From Actinomycetota bacterium (GTDB taxonomy: Bacteria; Actinomycetota; Thermoleophilia; Solirubrobacterales; 70-9): DNA of 48,409 nt. Under the pieces are notes generated by a model that did not search any database, was not told the origin of the DNA, and saw only the letters and a program-made list of their open reading frames with translations. Of this stretch, positions 41,480-48,381 are shown piece by piece. A program made the position numbers and the translations under genes. Numbering within the stretch: the first letter of the stretch is position 1; every line of letters starts with the position of its first letter. Where the stretch lies: contig JAFDWO010000047.1 in NCBI GenBank assembly GCA_018268415.1, forward strand, positions 1 to 48,409. Direction: 5' to 3'.

Positions 41480-42280
41480 TCAGTCGATGGTGCGGACGGT
41501 CTCAAGGTCATCCACCGTGCAGGCGAAGGTGAAGCGGTACCCCCGATCGACGCTGGTCGGCGCGAGGATCGCGTGCTCCTCACCGGCGGCCGGGAAGAGC
41601 TCGAGCTCCGCCGGGCCCTCCCAGGCATCGGCGATCAGATGGTCGCGGCTCAGCGACTTCACCAATTCGTGCACTGCCGGTTCCTCGTGGCGGCCGGACG
41701 CGAGGCGGGGGAAGTGCCGCACGTTGACGAGCGCCGGTGCCGAGTGAAGCGAGCCCGTCTCGCTCGGCCGCTCGAGCGTGACCCGAGCCCGCGAGATGCG
41801 CGTGCCACGGGCTGAGCAGGTTGCCCCGAAGCGCGAGCCCACGGCGACCCCAGGGGCCGCTCGAGATGCGAGCGGGTAGGCGCGGGTCACCCAGACTTCG
41901 CCGAGCTTCTTCGGAAAGCCCTGAATCCAGCCGCGGGCGAGGGCGAAGTCCTTCTCCACCCAGATGAAGGTGCAGATCGTCACCTCCTCGCCGTCGCAGA
42001 GAGCGTTCACCACCAGGTAGAACTCGCGGAACTGGCTGCGAACCGGATCGAGGAACTCCTCCCCGTCCTCGGTGCAGCTCTGCCAGTCGGCAAAGATCGC
42101 CGCGCAGCGGCCGGCGTCGGAATGCGGTTCAAGTCCGGACGGCAACAGCGAAACGACCGCCGCTGGGTCGGCGTGGAAGTCGACAACGAGAAAATCCCCG
42201 ACGTAGTGCCAAGGCGGCGGAGGCACGAGGCTGGCGACGCCGGTTGAAGTGCGAGGGACGGAATAGCCCTTGAGCGACAT
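41480..42280 (-). CDS. Acetoacetate decarboxylase-like (ADC superfamily) protein
   Basis: A 266-residue ADC-superfamily protein. The Schiff-base lysine motif is intact: GWIQGFPKKLGEVWVTR with K124-K125 at the position of the K115-K116 pair of acetoacetate decarboxylase. FREFYLVVNALCDGEEVTIC and FIWVEKDFALARG are other family stretches. True ADCs decarboxylate acetoacetate; relatives act as aldolase-dehydratases or on ring-cleavage products. The ATG at 42280 has AGGAA six bases upstream; a much longer open frame upstream is spurious. It and SDR-4 form an operon behind the box at 42334. Confidence 0.85.
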   Translation of the reverse strand: MSLKGYSVPRTSTGVASLVPPPPWHYVGDFLVVDFHADPAAVVSLLPSGLEPHSDAGRCAAIFADWQSCTEDGEEFLDPVRSQFREFYLVVNALCDGEEVTICTFIWVEKDFALARGWIQGFPKKLGEVWVTRAYPLASRAAPGVAVGSRFGATCSARGTRISRARVTLERPSETGSLHSAPALVNVRHFPRLASGRHEEPAVHELVKSLSRDHLIADAWEGPAELELFPAAGEEHAILAPTSVDRGYRFTFACTVDDLETVRTID

Positions 42281-42333
42281 GAGTTTCCTTTCAGTCCTGC
42301 TGAACAGCACCCAGAGTGGCCCCAATTCCTCTA

Positions 42334-42342
42334 ATTGTATCC
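42334..42342 (-). promoter_or_regulatory. GGATACAAT box of the ADC-like/SDR-4 operon
   Basis: The minus strand reads TATATGGATACAATTAG; TACAAT is the likely -10, giving a leader of about 48 bases. This is the last box of the series. The adjoining CCATATACATATGG is nearly palindromic. Confidence 0.6.
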
Positions 42343-42604
42343 ATATACATATGGAGGCGCCGCTGGGATGTTCGGACGTTCTGACGCCAAGCCTTCTCCC
42401 ATCTGGCTCCGGTCGATCCCGCAGCGAAGAAGCCGCCGTCACAGCGGCGTAGCCCAAGACGGAACCAGTCCGTTTCGAGCTGGTCGTAGTTGCCGCAGTG
42501 CGGGAGTTTTGGTCGGCAGCCCCGCGCCTCCAACCTGGGCGGCGACCCGATCGCCCCGAATAGTTCGGCATGGCCCTGGTCCCGGTCCACCGCAGCGCCT
42601 GCTC

Positions 42605-42811
42605 GGCCGCGGTGGAGAGAAGATCGACCTTGAACCCACGAATCTGGCGACCGAGGTCCGGCTCGGACCCGAGGACGGGATGCCGCGGGAGTGCGTCCTC
42701 AATCTCGACCATGTGGACACCGTGGCCAAGGGCTTCATCGGTGAGCGGATCACGACCCTGAGCGCGGAGAAGCTGCACGCCGCGTGCCGTGCCCTGGAGG
42801 TCGGCCGCGCA
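42605..42811 (+). pseudogene. C-terminal remnant of a MazF/PemK-type toxin
   Basis: The frame LEPTNLATEVRLGPEDGMPR, ECVLNLDHVDTVAK, GFIGERITTLSAEKLHAACR, ALEVGRA matches the C-terminal half of MazF-type endoribonucleases (compare EVRLGPEDGLPR-CVLNLD). The N-terminal half with the catalytic residues is absent; upstream DNA (42360-42600) is unrecognisable. There is no stop at the natural end: the frame runs straight into the tRNA fragment at 42811, so the gene was cut at that junction. It cannot be active. Confidence 0.65.
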
Positions 42812-42852
42812 TCGCACCCAGGAGGTCGGCGGTTCGAATCCGCCTGGCTCCA
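42811..42852 (+). other. 3' half of a tRNA-Ala(CGC): probable attachment-site scar
   Basis: The 42 bases fit positions 32-73 of a tRNA: anticodon loop ATCGCAC (anticodon CGC), 3' anticodon stem CCAGG, variable loop AGGTC, T-arm GGCGG-TTCGAAT-CCGCC, acceptor strand TGGCTCC and discriminator A. The preceding bases (CGCGC) cannot pair with CCAGG and no 5' half is present, so it is not a functional tRNA gene. Duplicated tRNA 3' ends are the usual product of site-specific integration, and by the usual geometry the inserted DNA would lie on the lower-coordinate side. Confidence 0.75.
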
Positions 42853-42889
42853 TCGACACGGGCCGTGCTGTGTTGTGTACGCTGCCTCG

Positions 42890-43150
42890 ATGGCGGCTTC
42901 GGCAAAGCGGATCAACGTCACCCTCGACGACGAGCATGCGGCCAAGCTCGCAAGGCTCGCCGATCGCACGCATGTGCAGGAGGGGACCCTGGCCCGCTCG
43001 CTTCTCTCTACCGCACTCGACGACGCCGACCCCGATGCCGCCCGCATCACCGAGATCCTCGACGCGATCCCCGGCGCCTGGCAGCGCACGCAGGAGGGTC
43101 TGGCACAGGCGGCCCGTGGTGAAGGAACGCCGCTGGACGAGCTGGCCTGA
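42890..43150 (+). CDS. Ribbon-helix-helix antitoxin (ParD-like)
   Basis: An 86-residue protein opening KRINVTLDDEHAAKLARLAD, the beta strand and first helix of a ribbon-helix-helix DNA-binding domain, then THVQEGTLARSLLSTAL. The C-terminal half is the toxin-binding tail. It would neutralise the adjacent toxin and repress the pair. A TACGCT -10 (42878-42883) six bases before the ATG suggests a leaderless mRNA. It starts 38 bases after the tRNA fragment. Confidence 0.82.
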   Translation: MAASAKRINVTLDDEHAAKLARLADRTHVQEGTLARSLLSTALDDADPDAARITEILDAIPGAWQRTQEGLAQAARGEGTPLDELA

Positions 43151-43444
43151 GTGGCCCAGGTCATCGTCACCCCGCAGGCACGGCGGGACATCGACGAGGC
43201 CATCTCGGGGCTCAGCCTGCCGGACGACGCCCGGGCTCGCATCGCCCGCTCGCTCCGACCCTTGGAGACATTTCCGCTTGCCGGGCCTGGGCTGGGCGGC
43301 CGCTGGGCGCCGACCCGGTTCGTGGTCGGACCTTGGTCCTGGATGATCTTGCTCTACCGCTACGAGCAATCGTCGGACCGGGTCTACGTCGTCGCGATGC
43401 ACGATGGTCGATCTGCGACCTCGGCTACCGCGACGCGGCGGTAG
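43151..43444 (+). CDS. RelE/ParE-family toxin
   Basis: A 97-residue protein starting GTG directly after the antitoxin stop. AQVIVTPQARRDIDEAISGL is the first strand-helix of the RelE/ParE fold, and PLAGPGLGGRWAPTRFVVGP, SWMILLYRYEQ, VYVVAMHDGR form the sheet and final strand. RelE members cleave mRNA on the ribosome and ParE members poison gyrase; the sequence does not decide. The last 61 bases overlap the antisense read-through of the SMP-30-2 frame. Confidence 0.8.
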   Translation: MAQVIVTPQARRDIDEAISGLSLPDDARARIARSLRPLETFPLAGPGLGGRWAPTRFVVGPWSWMILLYRYEQSSDRVYVVAMHDGRSATSATATRR

Positions 43445-44544
43445 TTGATCGTGCAGGGACCGACGTCGGTTTCGATCGCGCGCGTCTCGGCGCCCTGATT
43501 CGTGGGCGCGACCGGGACGGTGTTCCGCCCGGTGAGGTCGGGACACCCCACGGGATGGAAGCCAAGGTCGCCGGTCCTGGCGGCCCCGGTCCAAGTACGA
43601 ACCTGTCCATCTGACCGCGGACCGACGGTGCATTGCGATCCATGACCGCGAAGGAGAAGCTGCCCGAGCGGGTGATGACCCTCTCGGAGGACGAGGCGGG
43701 CGAAGCGCTGCACTGGATCGCTGCGCGACGAGCTCGCACGAACAGGCACCGCCAGCAGCCGCCCGGTCTGCCCCGGGCCCTCCGACATCGCCGCCTCCAT
43801 ACCCCGCCACTGCGCCGCGCCGATATAGAGGGTGCCGCCATCGTCGCCGCCCAGCGCGCAAGAGAAGCAGCCGCGGTCGATATCGACCCGGTCGAGCACG
43901 TCCCCGCCGGGAGCCACCCGCACGCAGCCGCAGCCAGGCACGCTGGCCACCCAGATGGACCCGTCGAGGTCGGCGCAGATGCCGTCGGGCGCGTCCTCCA
44001 ACGCCGTCCAGACGCGCCGGCTCGACAGTGACCCGTCCGAGGCCACGTCGAACGCCACCAGCGTCGACGCGTGCGAGTCGGCCACCACCAGCGTGCGACC
44101 CTCGTCGATCAGCACCATGCCGTTGGGCCAACGCAGGCCATCGGCCAGCTGGGTCACGGTCCCGTCAGGTGCGACGCCGACGATCAGGCCCGGCCCGCCG
44201 TTGACGTAGACGTGCCCGTCGGCGGCGACGGCGATCTCGTTGAACGGGGAGGGCCCGAATCCGGTGAGGTCGGCGAACGGCGCGAGCGTCCCGTCCGACC
44301 CTGCGCACAGCAACGATCGTCGGGGGCCGTCGACGACGAGCAGGCGGCCGTCGGGCAGCCAATCGATGCTGAACGGAATCGTATCGGGGGCCACTCGGGC
44401 GACCACCTCCCGCTCGCCGGCGGCGTCGACCGCCGGCACCTCACCGGCACCCCAATCGCAGAGCCAGACGCGCCCGTCGCGCCAACGGATGGACTCGGGA
44501 AAGCCGAGGTCCGAGAGGATCGTCTGCGGCCGCCGGTGGCTCAA
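43384..44544 (-). CDS. SMP-30/gluconolactonase-like protein 2 with abnormal C-terminal tail
   Basis: The propeller starts at TTG 44544, which overlaps the DHFR-like stop as TTGA (SHRRPQTILSDLGFPESIRW). Metal-site segments are FPESIRWRDGRVWLCDWGAG, GPSPFNEIAVAADGHVYVNG, LRWPNGMVLIDEGRTLVVAD and APDGICADLDGSIWVASVPG. Recognisable family sequence ends at GRLLAVPV (about 43735). The frame then continues for over 100 residues of unrelated, antisense-like sequence to 43384, crossing a toxin gene. The natural 3' end therefore seems lost by recombination; the core of about 270 residues may still fold. The substrate would be a lactone. Confidence 0.7.
   Translation of the reverse strand: MSHRRPQTILSDLGFPESIRWRDGRVWLCDWGAGEVPAVDAAGEREVVARVAPDTIPFSIDWLPDGRLLVVDGPRRSLLCAGSDGTLAPFADLTGFGPSPFNEIAVAADGHVYVNGGPGLIVGVAPDGTVTQLADGLRWPNGMVLIDEGRTLVVADSHASTLVAFDVASDGSLSSRRVWTALEDAPDGICADLDGSIWVASVPGCGCVRVAPGGDVLDRVDIDRGCFSCALGGDDGGTLYIGAAQWRGMEAAMSEGPGQTGRLLAVPVRASSSRSDPVQRFARLVLREGHHPLGQLLLRGHGSQCTVGPRSDGQVRTWTGAARTGDLGFHPVGCPDLTGRNTVPVAPTNQGAETRAIETDVGPCTINYRRVAVAEVADRPSCIATT
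43642..43734 (+). pseudogene. 5' fragment of a small antitoxin-like gene
   Basis: MTAKEKLPERVMTLSEDEAG, EALHWIAARRA resembles the first 30 residues of short helical proteins such as toxin-antitoxin antidotes (MT-KE-L-E-V--LSE-EA). Similarity stops where the SMP-30-2 tail begins on the other strand, so the two genes appear to be joined end to end by a deletion. The stretch 43445-43641 holds nothing I recognise. Confidence 0.4.
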
Positions 44545-45122
44545 GCGGGTTCGTAGTGGGCGAGCAGAACGCCGGTGGAGGTCGTCTCGCAGTCGACGAG
44601 CCGTAGCGGGAGGGGTGCCGCCGGCTCGCGGAACAGGCGCTTGCCGGTCCCCAGCACCAGCGGGTGCACGAACACGTGGTAGTGGTCGATGAGCCCGGCG
44701 CCGAAGAGCGTCTGTGCCAACACACCGCTCCCGAGCATGGTGATGTTCCCCTCGCCCCCGGCCTTCAGTCCGGTCACCGCTTCCACCGGATCGCCCGCCA
44801 GCACCTCGGCTCCTGCCCACTCGAGCTCGGTCAACGTCCCGGTGACGATGTACTTGGGCGTGGAGTTGAGGTGGTTGGCGATCGGGTCGGTGTCGGGCTC
44901 GTAGGGCCAGTGCGCCGCCATGTGTTCATAGGTGCGGCGGCCGAACAGGTACGCGGTCGTTCCCTGCATGGAGCTGCCCGCCCGTTGCCCCAGTATCGGA
45001 TCACCGTACGGCGCCGCCCAGCCGCCGTAGTCGAAGCCGCCTTCGCGGTCCTCGTCCGGCGAGCCCAGGCTCTGCATGACGCCGTCCAGCGTCACGAACT
45101 CCACGATCGACAACGTCCGCAT
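44541..45122 (-). CDS. RibD C-terminal/dihydrofolate reductase-like protein
   Basis: A 193-residue RibD_C-domain protein: RTLSIVEFVTLDGVMQSLGS at the start, TTAYLFGRRTYEHMAAHWPY, KYIVTGTL, NITMLGSGVLAQTLFGAGLI and HVFVHPLVLGTGKRLF. The fold is that of NADPH-dependent reductases of the folate/riboflavin type, but this 'YwjB/YyaP'-like group has no firm function. GAGGAGACC precedes the ATG. It is divergent from TetR-3, with an inverted repeat between, and is followed by SMP-30-2 through an overlap. Confidence 0.85.
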   Translation of the reverse strand: MRTLSIVEFVTLDGVMQSLGSPDEDREGGFDYGGWAAPYGDPILGQRAGSSMQGTTAYLFGRRTYEHMAAHWPYEPDTDPIANHLNSTPKYIVTGTLTELEWAGAEVLAGDPVEAVTGLKAGGEGNITMLGSGVLAQTLFGAGLIDHYHVFVHPLVLGTGKRLFREPAAPLPLRLVDCETTSTGVLLAHYEPA

Positions 45123-45150
45123 GGTCGGTCTCCTCTCGTCGTTGGAACTA

Positions 45151-45170
45151 GACCGTACAGTACTACAGTC
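45151..45170. promoter_or_regulatory. Inverted-repeat operator between the DHFR-like gene and TetR-3
   Basis: GACCGTA and TACAGTC are inverted repeats with one mismatch and a six-base spacer, centred between the divergent starts at 45122 and 45200. They are a likely binding site for TetR-3. Confidence 0.55.
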
Positions 45171-45199
45171 AGCTGGACCGTCCCCTACGCTGGAGACCC

Positions 45200-45901
45200 G
45201 TGGCCCCTCGCGCCAAACCCGCCCCCGCCGCCCCTACCGGCCCCGCCGCGGCAGCCGGCTTGCCGCCACGCTCGGCCCGTAAGCGCGATGCCATCCTCGC
45301 CGCCGCCGGTCCGGTGTTCCTGCGCAACGGGTACCGCGGCACCAGCATGGACGAGATCGCAGCGCTTGCAGGCGTCTCCAAGCAGACGGTCTACAAGCAC
45401 TTCGCCGACAAGGAGGGCCTGTTCGTGGAACTGGTCACCACCACCGTCGACGCGAGCAGCGATCCCGTCCATGCCGAGGTGCTGGCGCTGGCCAACTCCG
45501 GCGACCTGGAGGCCGACCTGCTGGATCTCGCTCGCCGCCTGTTGGCACGGGTCATCCAGCCTGAGCTCCTGGAGCTGCGCCGACTGATCATCGGCGAAGC
45601 CGGCCGCTTCCCGCAGCTCGGCCGCGCCTTCTACGAGCGCGGGGTCGGTCGGACGGTGGCCGCGCTGGGCGACGTTTTCACCCGCCTGAACGACCGCGGG
45701 TTACTCGACCTCGACGACCCGTCACGCGCCGCCGCCCAGTTCAACTGGCTGACGATGTCGGCGCCGGTCAACCAGGTGATGATGTTGGGTCCGGATTCCA
45801 TCCCCTCGCAAGCTGAGCTCGACGACTACGCCCGCAGCGCGGTCACGACCTTCCTGCGTGCCTACGCCGCCGATCCGCCTCCTCGCCGCCGGCTGAAGTA
45901 G
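45200..45901 (+). CDS. TetR-family regulator (TetR-3)
   Basis: A 233-residue TetR protein. An Ala/Pro-rich leader of about 22 residues precedes the DNA-binding domain (KRDAILAAAGPVFLRNGYRG, MDEIAALAGVSKQTVYKHFA). The C-terminal domain, with LELRRLIIGEAGRFPQLGRA, is of the AefR-like type. Start GTG 45200. It is divergent from and probably represses the DHFR-like/SMP-30-2 pair. The following 45902-46134 holds no gene I can identify. Confidence 0.9.
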   Translation: MAPRAKPAPAAPTGPAAAAGLPPRSARKRDAILAAAGPVFLRNGYRGTSMDEIAALAGVSKQTVYKHFADKEGLFVELVTTTVDASSDPVHAEVLALANSGDLEADLLDLARRLLARVIQPELLELRRLIIGEAGRFPQLGRAFYERGVGRTVAALGDVFTRLNDRGLLDLDDPSRAAAQFNWLTMSAPVNQVMMLGPDSIPSQAELDDYARSAVTTFLRAYAADPPPRRRLK

Positions 45902-46134
45902 GGCACCTCAACGAGGCGAAAACGGTGGGCAGCGAGCCCCGCCGCCCCTTAGTGTCGGGCGCACCGAAACATCGCCGAGCCCCCAGAAAGGCACCAGGAC
46001 CTCGGGAACAAGGTAGCCACACCGGACGGAAATGCAATCTGACCGGCGCGAGTCCGGACCGTCATCACGGATCGCGATGACGGGGTTGCCCACCGACCTC
46101 GTCCAGAGGCCGTGCGAGGCCTCTGGCCCGGGAG

Positions 46135-47081
46135 CTACTGGCCCTTCAGCTTCAAGACCAGAGAGCCGGTGCCGGTGACGCCGGAGGCAGCCGCCGTCAA
46201 CGACAAGGTTGACCTCGTCTTCGCCGCCGCCGTCAGCTGAACCCGGACCGAGACCGTCCGCGACTCACCGGGAGACAAGGCGGGGAGCTGGTGCTTTTCG
46301 GGTTTGACCGCGACGCCCTTCGGGGCCTTCACCCGCAGGGACCCCTTGCCGGTGCCGGTGCCACCGGCGTTGGTCACCGTCACTTTGACCGTCTTCCACT
46401 TGCCGACCGCCAGCGTTGACGGCTTCGGCTTGGCGAGCGAGAGCGCCGGCGGGGCCGGCGCCGGCAGGGCGGGGGCGGCCGGAGCGGGCGCCGGGGGAGG
46501 CGGCGGGGCGATCGGGAAGATCATGTTCGTCCCGTCTACGCCCATTTCAGGGCCTTCGACGCCGGCAATGACGCAGTTGAACCCTGGTTCACGAGCGCGG
46601 TCGCGCTGGTCGTGAAGGTGGTCGTCGTACCGGAAACGACCTTCTGGACGGGGATCTCCACCGCGGGGCTTCCGGTGATCCCTTTCCCGACGGTCGGCTC
46701 GCCGAGGCGACCTTCGAGCAGGGCGAGAGAGGAGCCGAACAGGAGCGGGTTGTTCTGAATCGCTTCGACCGTACCGAGGTTGCACGCTCCAGCGACCCTG
46801 AGGAAGGTGGCCCCCAGTCTGCTCATGTTGAGTTTGCCTTCGAGTTCGAGTTGCGGCGCGCCGCTCGTCACGGCATCCAAGCGCAGGTTCCCCTCGGTCG
46901 GTTCGTAGGAGGCGGAGGCCCTGACCAGGGTGAGTTCGGGCGTCAGGGTACCTCGCTGGAACGAGAGCGTGCTGGTTTCACCCGTCCACATTTCCGCCGC
47001 TGCGGAGCCGGAGGCGAAGACGAGAAGCGCGGCGACTGCGGCGATCACGACGACGGCGGCGCGGAGGCTCCATCGGCGCAC
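46135..47081 (-). pseudogene. Secreted protein with C-terminal Ig-like domain, split by a frameshift
   Basis: Frame 1 from GTG 47081 gives a signal peptide (RRWSLRAAVVVIAAVAALLV, FASGSAAA) and an exported domain with GAPQLELEGKLNMSRLGATF. It runs out at LVNQGSTASLP near 46590 and stops at 46536. Frame 2 continues from exactly there with GFNCVIAGVEGPEMGVDGTN, an Ala/Pro linker of about 30 residues and an Ig-like/NEW3-type domain (KWKTVKVTVTNAGGTGTGKG, LSPGESRTVSVRV) ending at 46135. A one-base indel around 46580-46590 (CAGGGTTC) would join them into about 315 residues. This could be a true pseudogene or a sequencing error. Confidence 0.6.
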
Positions 47082-47186
47082 CCTGGCGTCTGAAACGGAA
47101 AGGCAGATCAAGAGTCGGGGCGGTGCCGGGATCCGCGCCTGGAGTGCTCTTCTAGAGTCCCTGTCGCCCGCGCCGAGTACCGCGGC

Positions 47187-47741
47187 GTGAACCGATCTCG
47201 CAGGTCCAACTGGAAGCCGTTCGCGGTCATCGCCGTCATCTCCTTGATGACGCTGGGCGGCGTCGTGGGCGCCGGGGCTGCCGACACGGACAAGACGCTG
47301 AAATACGTCGGCAGCGCGCCCCAGGTGAAGACGGTTTTCGAAGGGCCGGCTTCCGGCAAGGGCTACCCGAGGAACCTCAAGATGAAGGTGACGGGCACCT
47401 CCCAGTGCGCGCTCGACGGCGGGTCAAGAAGCCACTCCCTTACACCTACGAACACACCGAAAAGGTCTACCTCGTCCCCCAACGGTCACAGCGAAAGGCC
47501 GGGCTTCGAGATCAACTCGGAAACGGAACCCCTGTTGGCGGTATCCAGAGAGGGTGTCAACCCGGAATTCGCGCCTGCGGACACCGCCACCTTCCTCACC
47601 GGAACGTTCGTGAAGCACGGCCGGGAAGTCAGCGTCAACTTCACCCACGAGGTACCGGTCGACGGGTCCGAAGTCGGCACCAGTGAACCCGAGATCTTCT
47701 GCACCCTAAAGGCGGGGCTCTCCCTCAAGCGCGTGAAGTGA
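47187..47741 (+). CDS. Putative secreted protein with an internal frame disturbance
   Basis: A 184-residue open frame from GTG 47187. Basic start and hydrophobic segment FAVIAVISLMTLGGVVGAGA with cleavage near AGAAD indicate export. No family recognised. Between about 47420 and 47480 the coding frame gives a Ser/Thr-rich string, whereas the neighbouring frame gives the more protein-like VKKPLPYTYEHTEKVYLV. Two compensating indels would restore one continuous protein. A conserved-looking end (KHGREVSVNFTHEVPVDGSE) follows in the original frame. Confidence 0.5.
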   Translation: MNRSRRSNWKPFAVIAVISLMTLGGVVGAGAADTDKTLKYVGSAPQVKTVFEGPASGKGYPRNLKMKVTGTSQCALDGGSRSHSLTPTNTPKRSTSSPNGHSERPGFEINSETEPLLAVSREGVNPEFAPADTATFLTGTFVKHGREVSVNFTHEVPVDGSEVGTSEPEIFCTLKAGLSLKRVK

Positions 47742-47836
47742 CCTGACTGGGCGCGATTCGGGCCGGGGCCGCAGGCCGAGGTGTGGTGCGGATGGGGCGC
47801 TGCGGCTGACCGAGGCGGGCGCCTGAGCTTTGCCGG

Positions 47837-47956
47837 CCGTCCGAGTTGGCGCGCGACCCCGGCCCCGCACCCGTCCGAGATGCGGCGGGCGCGACCCAGG
47901 CCCCCGCGGCCGTCCGAGATGCGGCGCGGCCCCGGCCGCCCCGCCCGTCCGAGATG
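47837..47956. repeat. GC-rich tandem repeats with CCGTCCGAG core
   Basis: CCGTCCGAG (G/A)TG-type units begin at 47837, 47871, 47910 and 47945, periods 34, 39 and 35 bases, with diverged GC-rich spacers. No coding frame is convincing here. Confidence 0.65.
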
Positions 47957-48014
47957 GTCCCGGGCGCCTCATGGCGCTCCTGGCAGGCTGTGAGCGCCAT
48001 GAGGCGCCCGGGAC
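47957..48014. repeat. Perfect 23-bp inverted repeat (long hairpin)
   Basis: Bases 47957-47979 are the exact reverse complement of 47992-48014, separated by a 12-base loop. The stem includes CGGGCGCCTCATGGCGCTC. It lies exactly between the two tandem-repeat arrays and could be a terminator-like or RNA structure. Confidence 0.8.
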
Positions 48015-48185
48015 GGAGGGGTGCGGGGAGAAGGAGGGCACAGGGACGGAGGGGGTCGTGGGGAGGGCGGGCACAGGGACGGTAAGGGGTTCGTGAAAAA
48101 GACGACACAGGGACTGGAGGGGTTCGTGAAAAAGGCGACACAGGGACGGGAGGGGGTCGTGGGAAAGGCTTGAGGAGCCGTCACG
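48010..48185. repeat. Five tandem 33-bp repeats (GGGACGG...CACA)
   Basis: Units starting GGGAC(G/T)G begin at 48010, 48043, 48076, 48110 and 48143, periods 33, 33, 34 and 33; a sixth diverged start is at 48186. Shared parts are GGGACGGAGGGG, GTTCGTG(A/G) and CGACACA. There are no unique spacers. Confidence 0.8.
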
Positions 48186-48215
48186 GGGACGGGAGGAAGG
48201 TCGGACTCCCGTGAT

Positions 48216-48249
48216 CCTCCGGTCCGGGAGAAGGCCCGGGGACCGGAGG
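48216..48249. repeat. 10-bp inverted repeat in the noncoding right end
   Basis: CCTCCGGTCC (48216-48225) pairs with GGACCGGAGG (48240-48249) across 14 bases. Confidence 0.55.
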
Positions 48250-48350
48250 AGGTCGGACCTCCGTCACGGTCCCGCATGGAAGAGGGATCCAAAGCGCCCG
48301 ATCCGTGACGAGGATGCCGGGAACGTCACCCTTCCCGGATCCTTCGGTCC

Positions 48351-48381
48351 GTTCCCGGGCCCGAAAGGAAGGCCCGGGAAC
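48351..48381. terminator. Hairpin near the right edge
   Basis: GTTCCCGGGCC and GGCCCGGGAAC form an 11-bp perfect stem with a nine-base purine-rich loop. It is terminator-like in shape, but no adjacent gene end is visible. The rest of 48250-48409 shows nothing recognisable. Confidence 0.5.

Noticed and set aside
42811-42852. A functional tRNA-Ala gene
   Set aside because: The 5' acceptor, D-arm and 5' anticodon stem are absent; the bases before the anticodon loop cannot pair with CCAGG.
42439-43242. A minus-strand frame containing EPGGFEPPTSW
   Set aside because: This peptide is a known artefact of translating the antisense of tRNA 3' ends; here it comes from the tRNA-Ala fragment at 42811-42852.
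45997-46030. AACAAGGTAGCC resembling the 3' end of 16S rRNA
   Set aside because: Only about 12 bases match exactly and the flanks do not continue the rRNA or an anti-Shine-Dalgarno sequence; chance is the simplest explanation.
48010-48185. Possible CRISPR array in the 33-bp repeats
   Set aside because: The units are directly adjacent with no unique spacers and no cas genes are near; they are simple tandem repeats.
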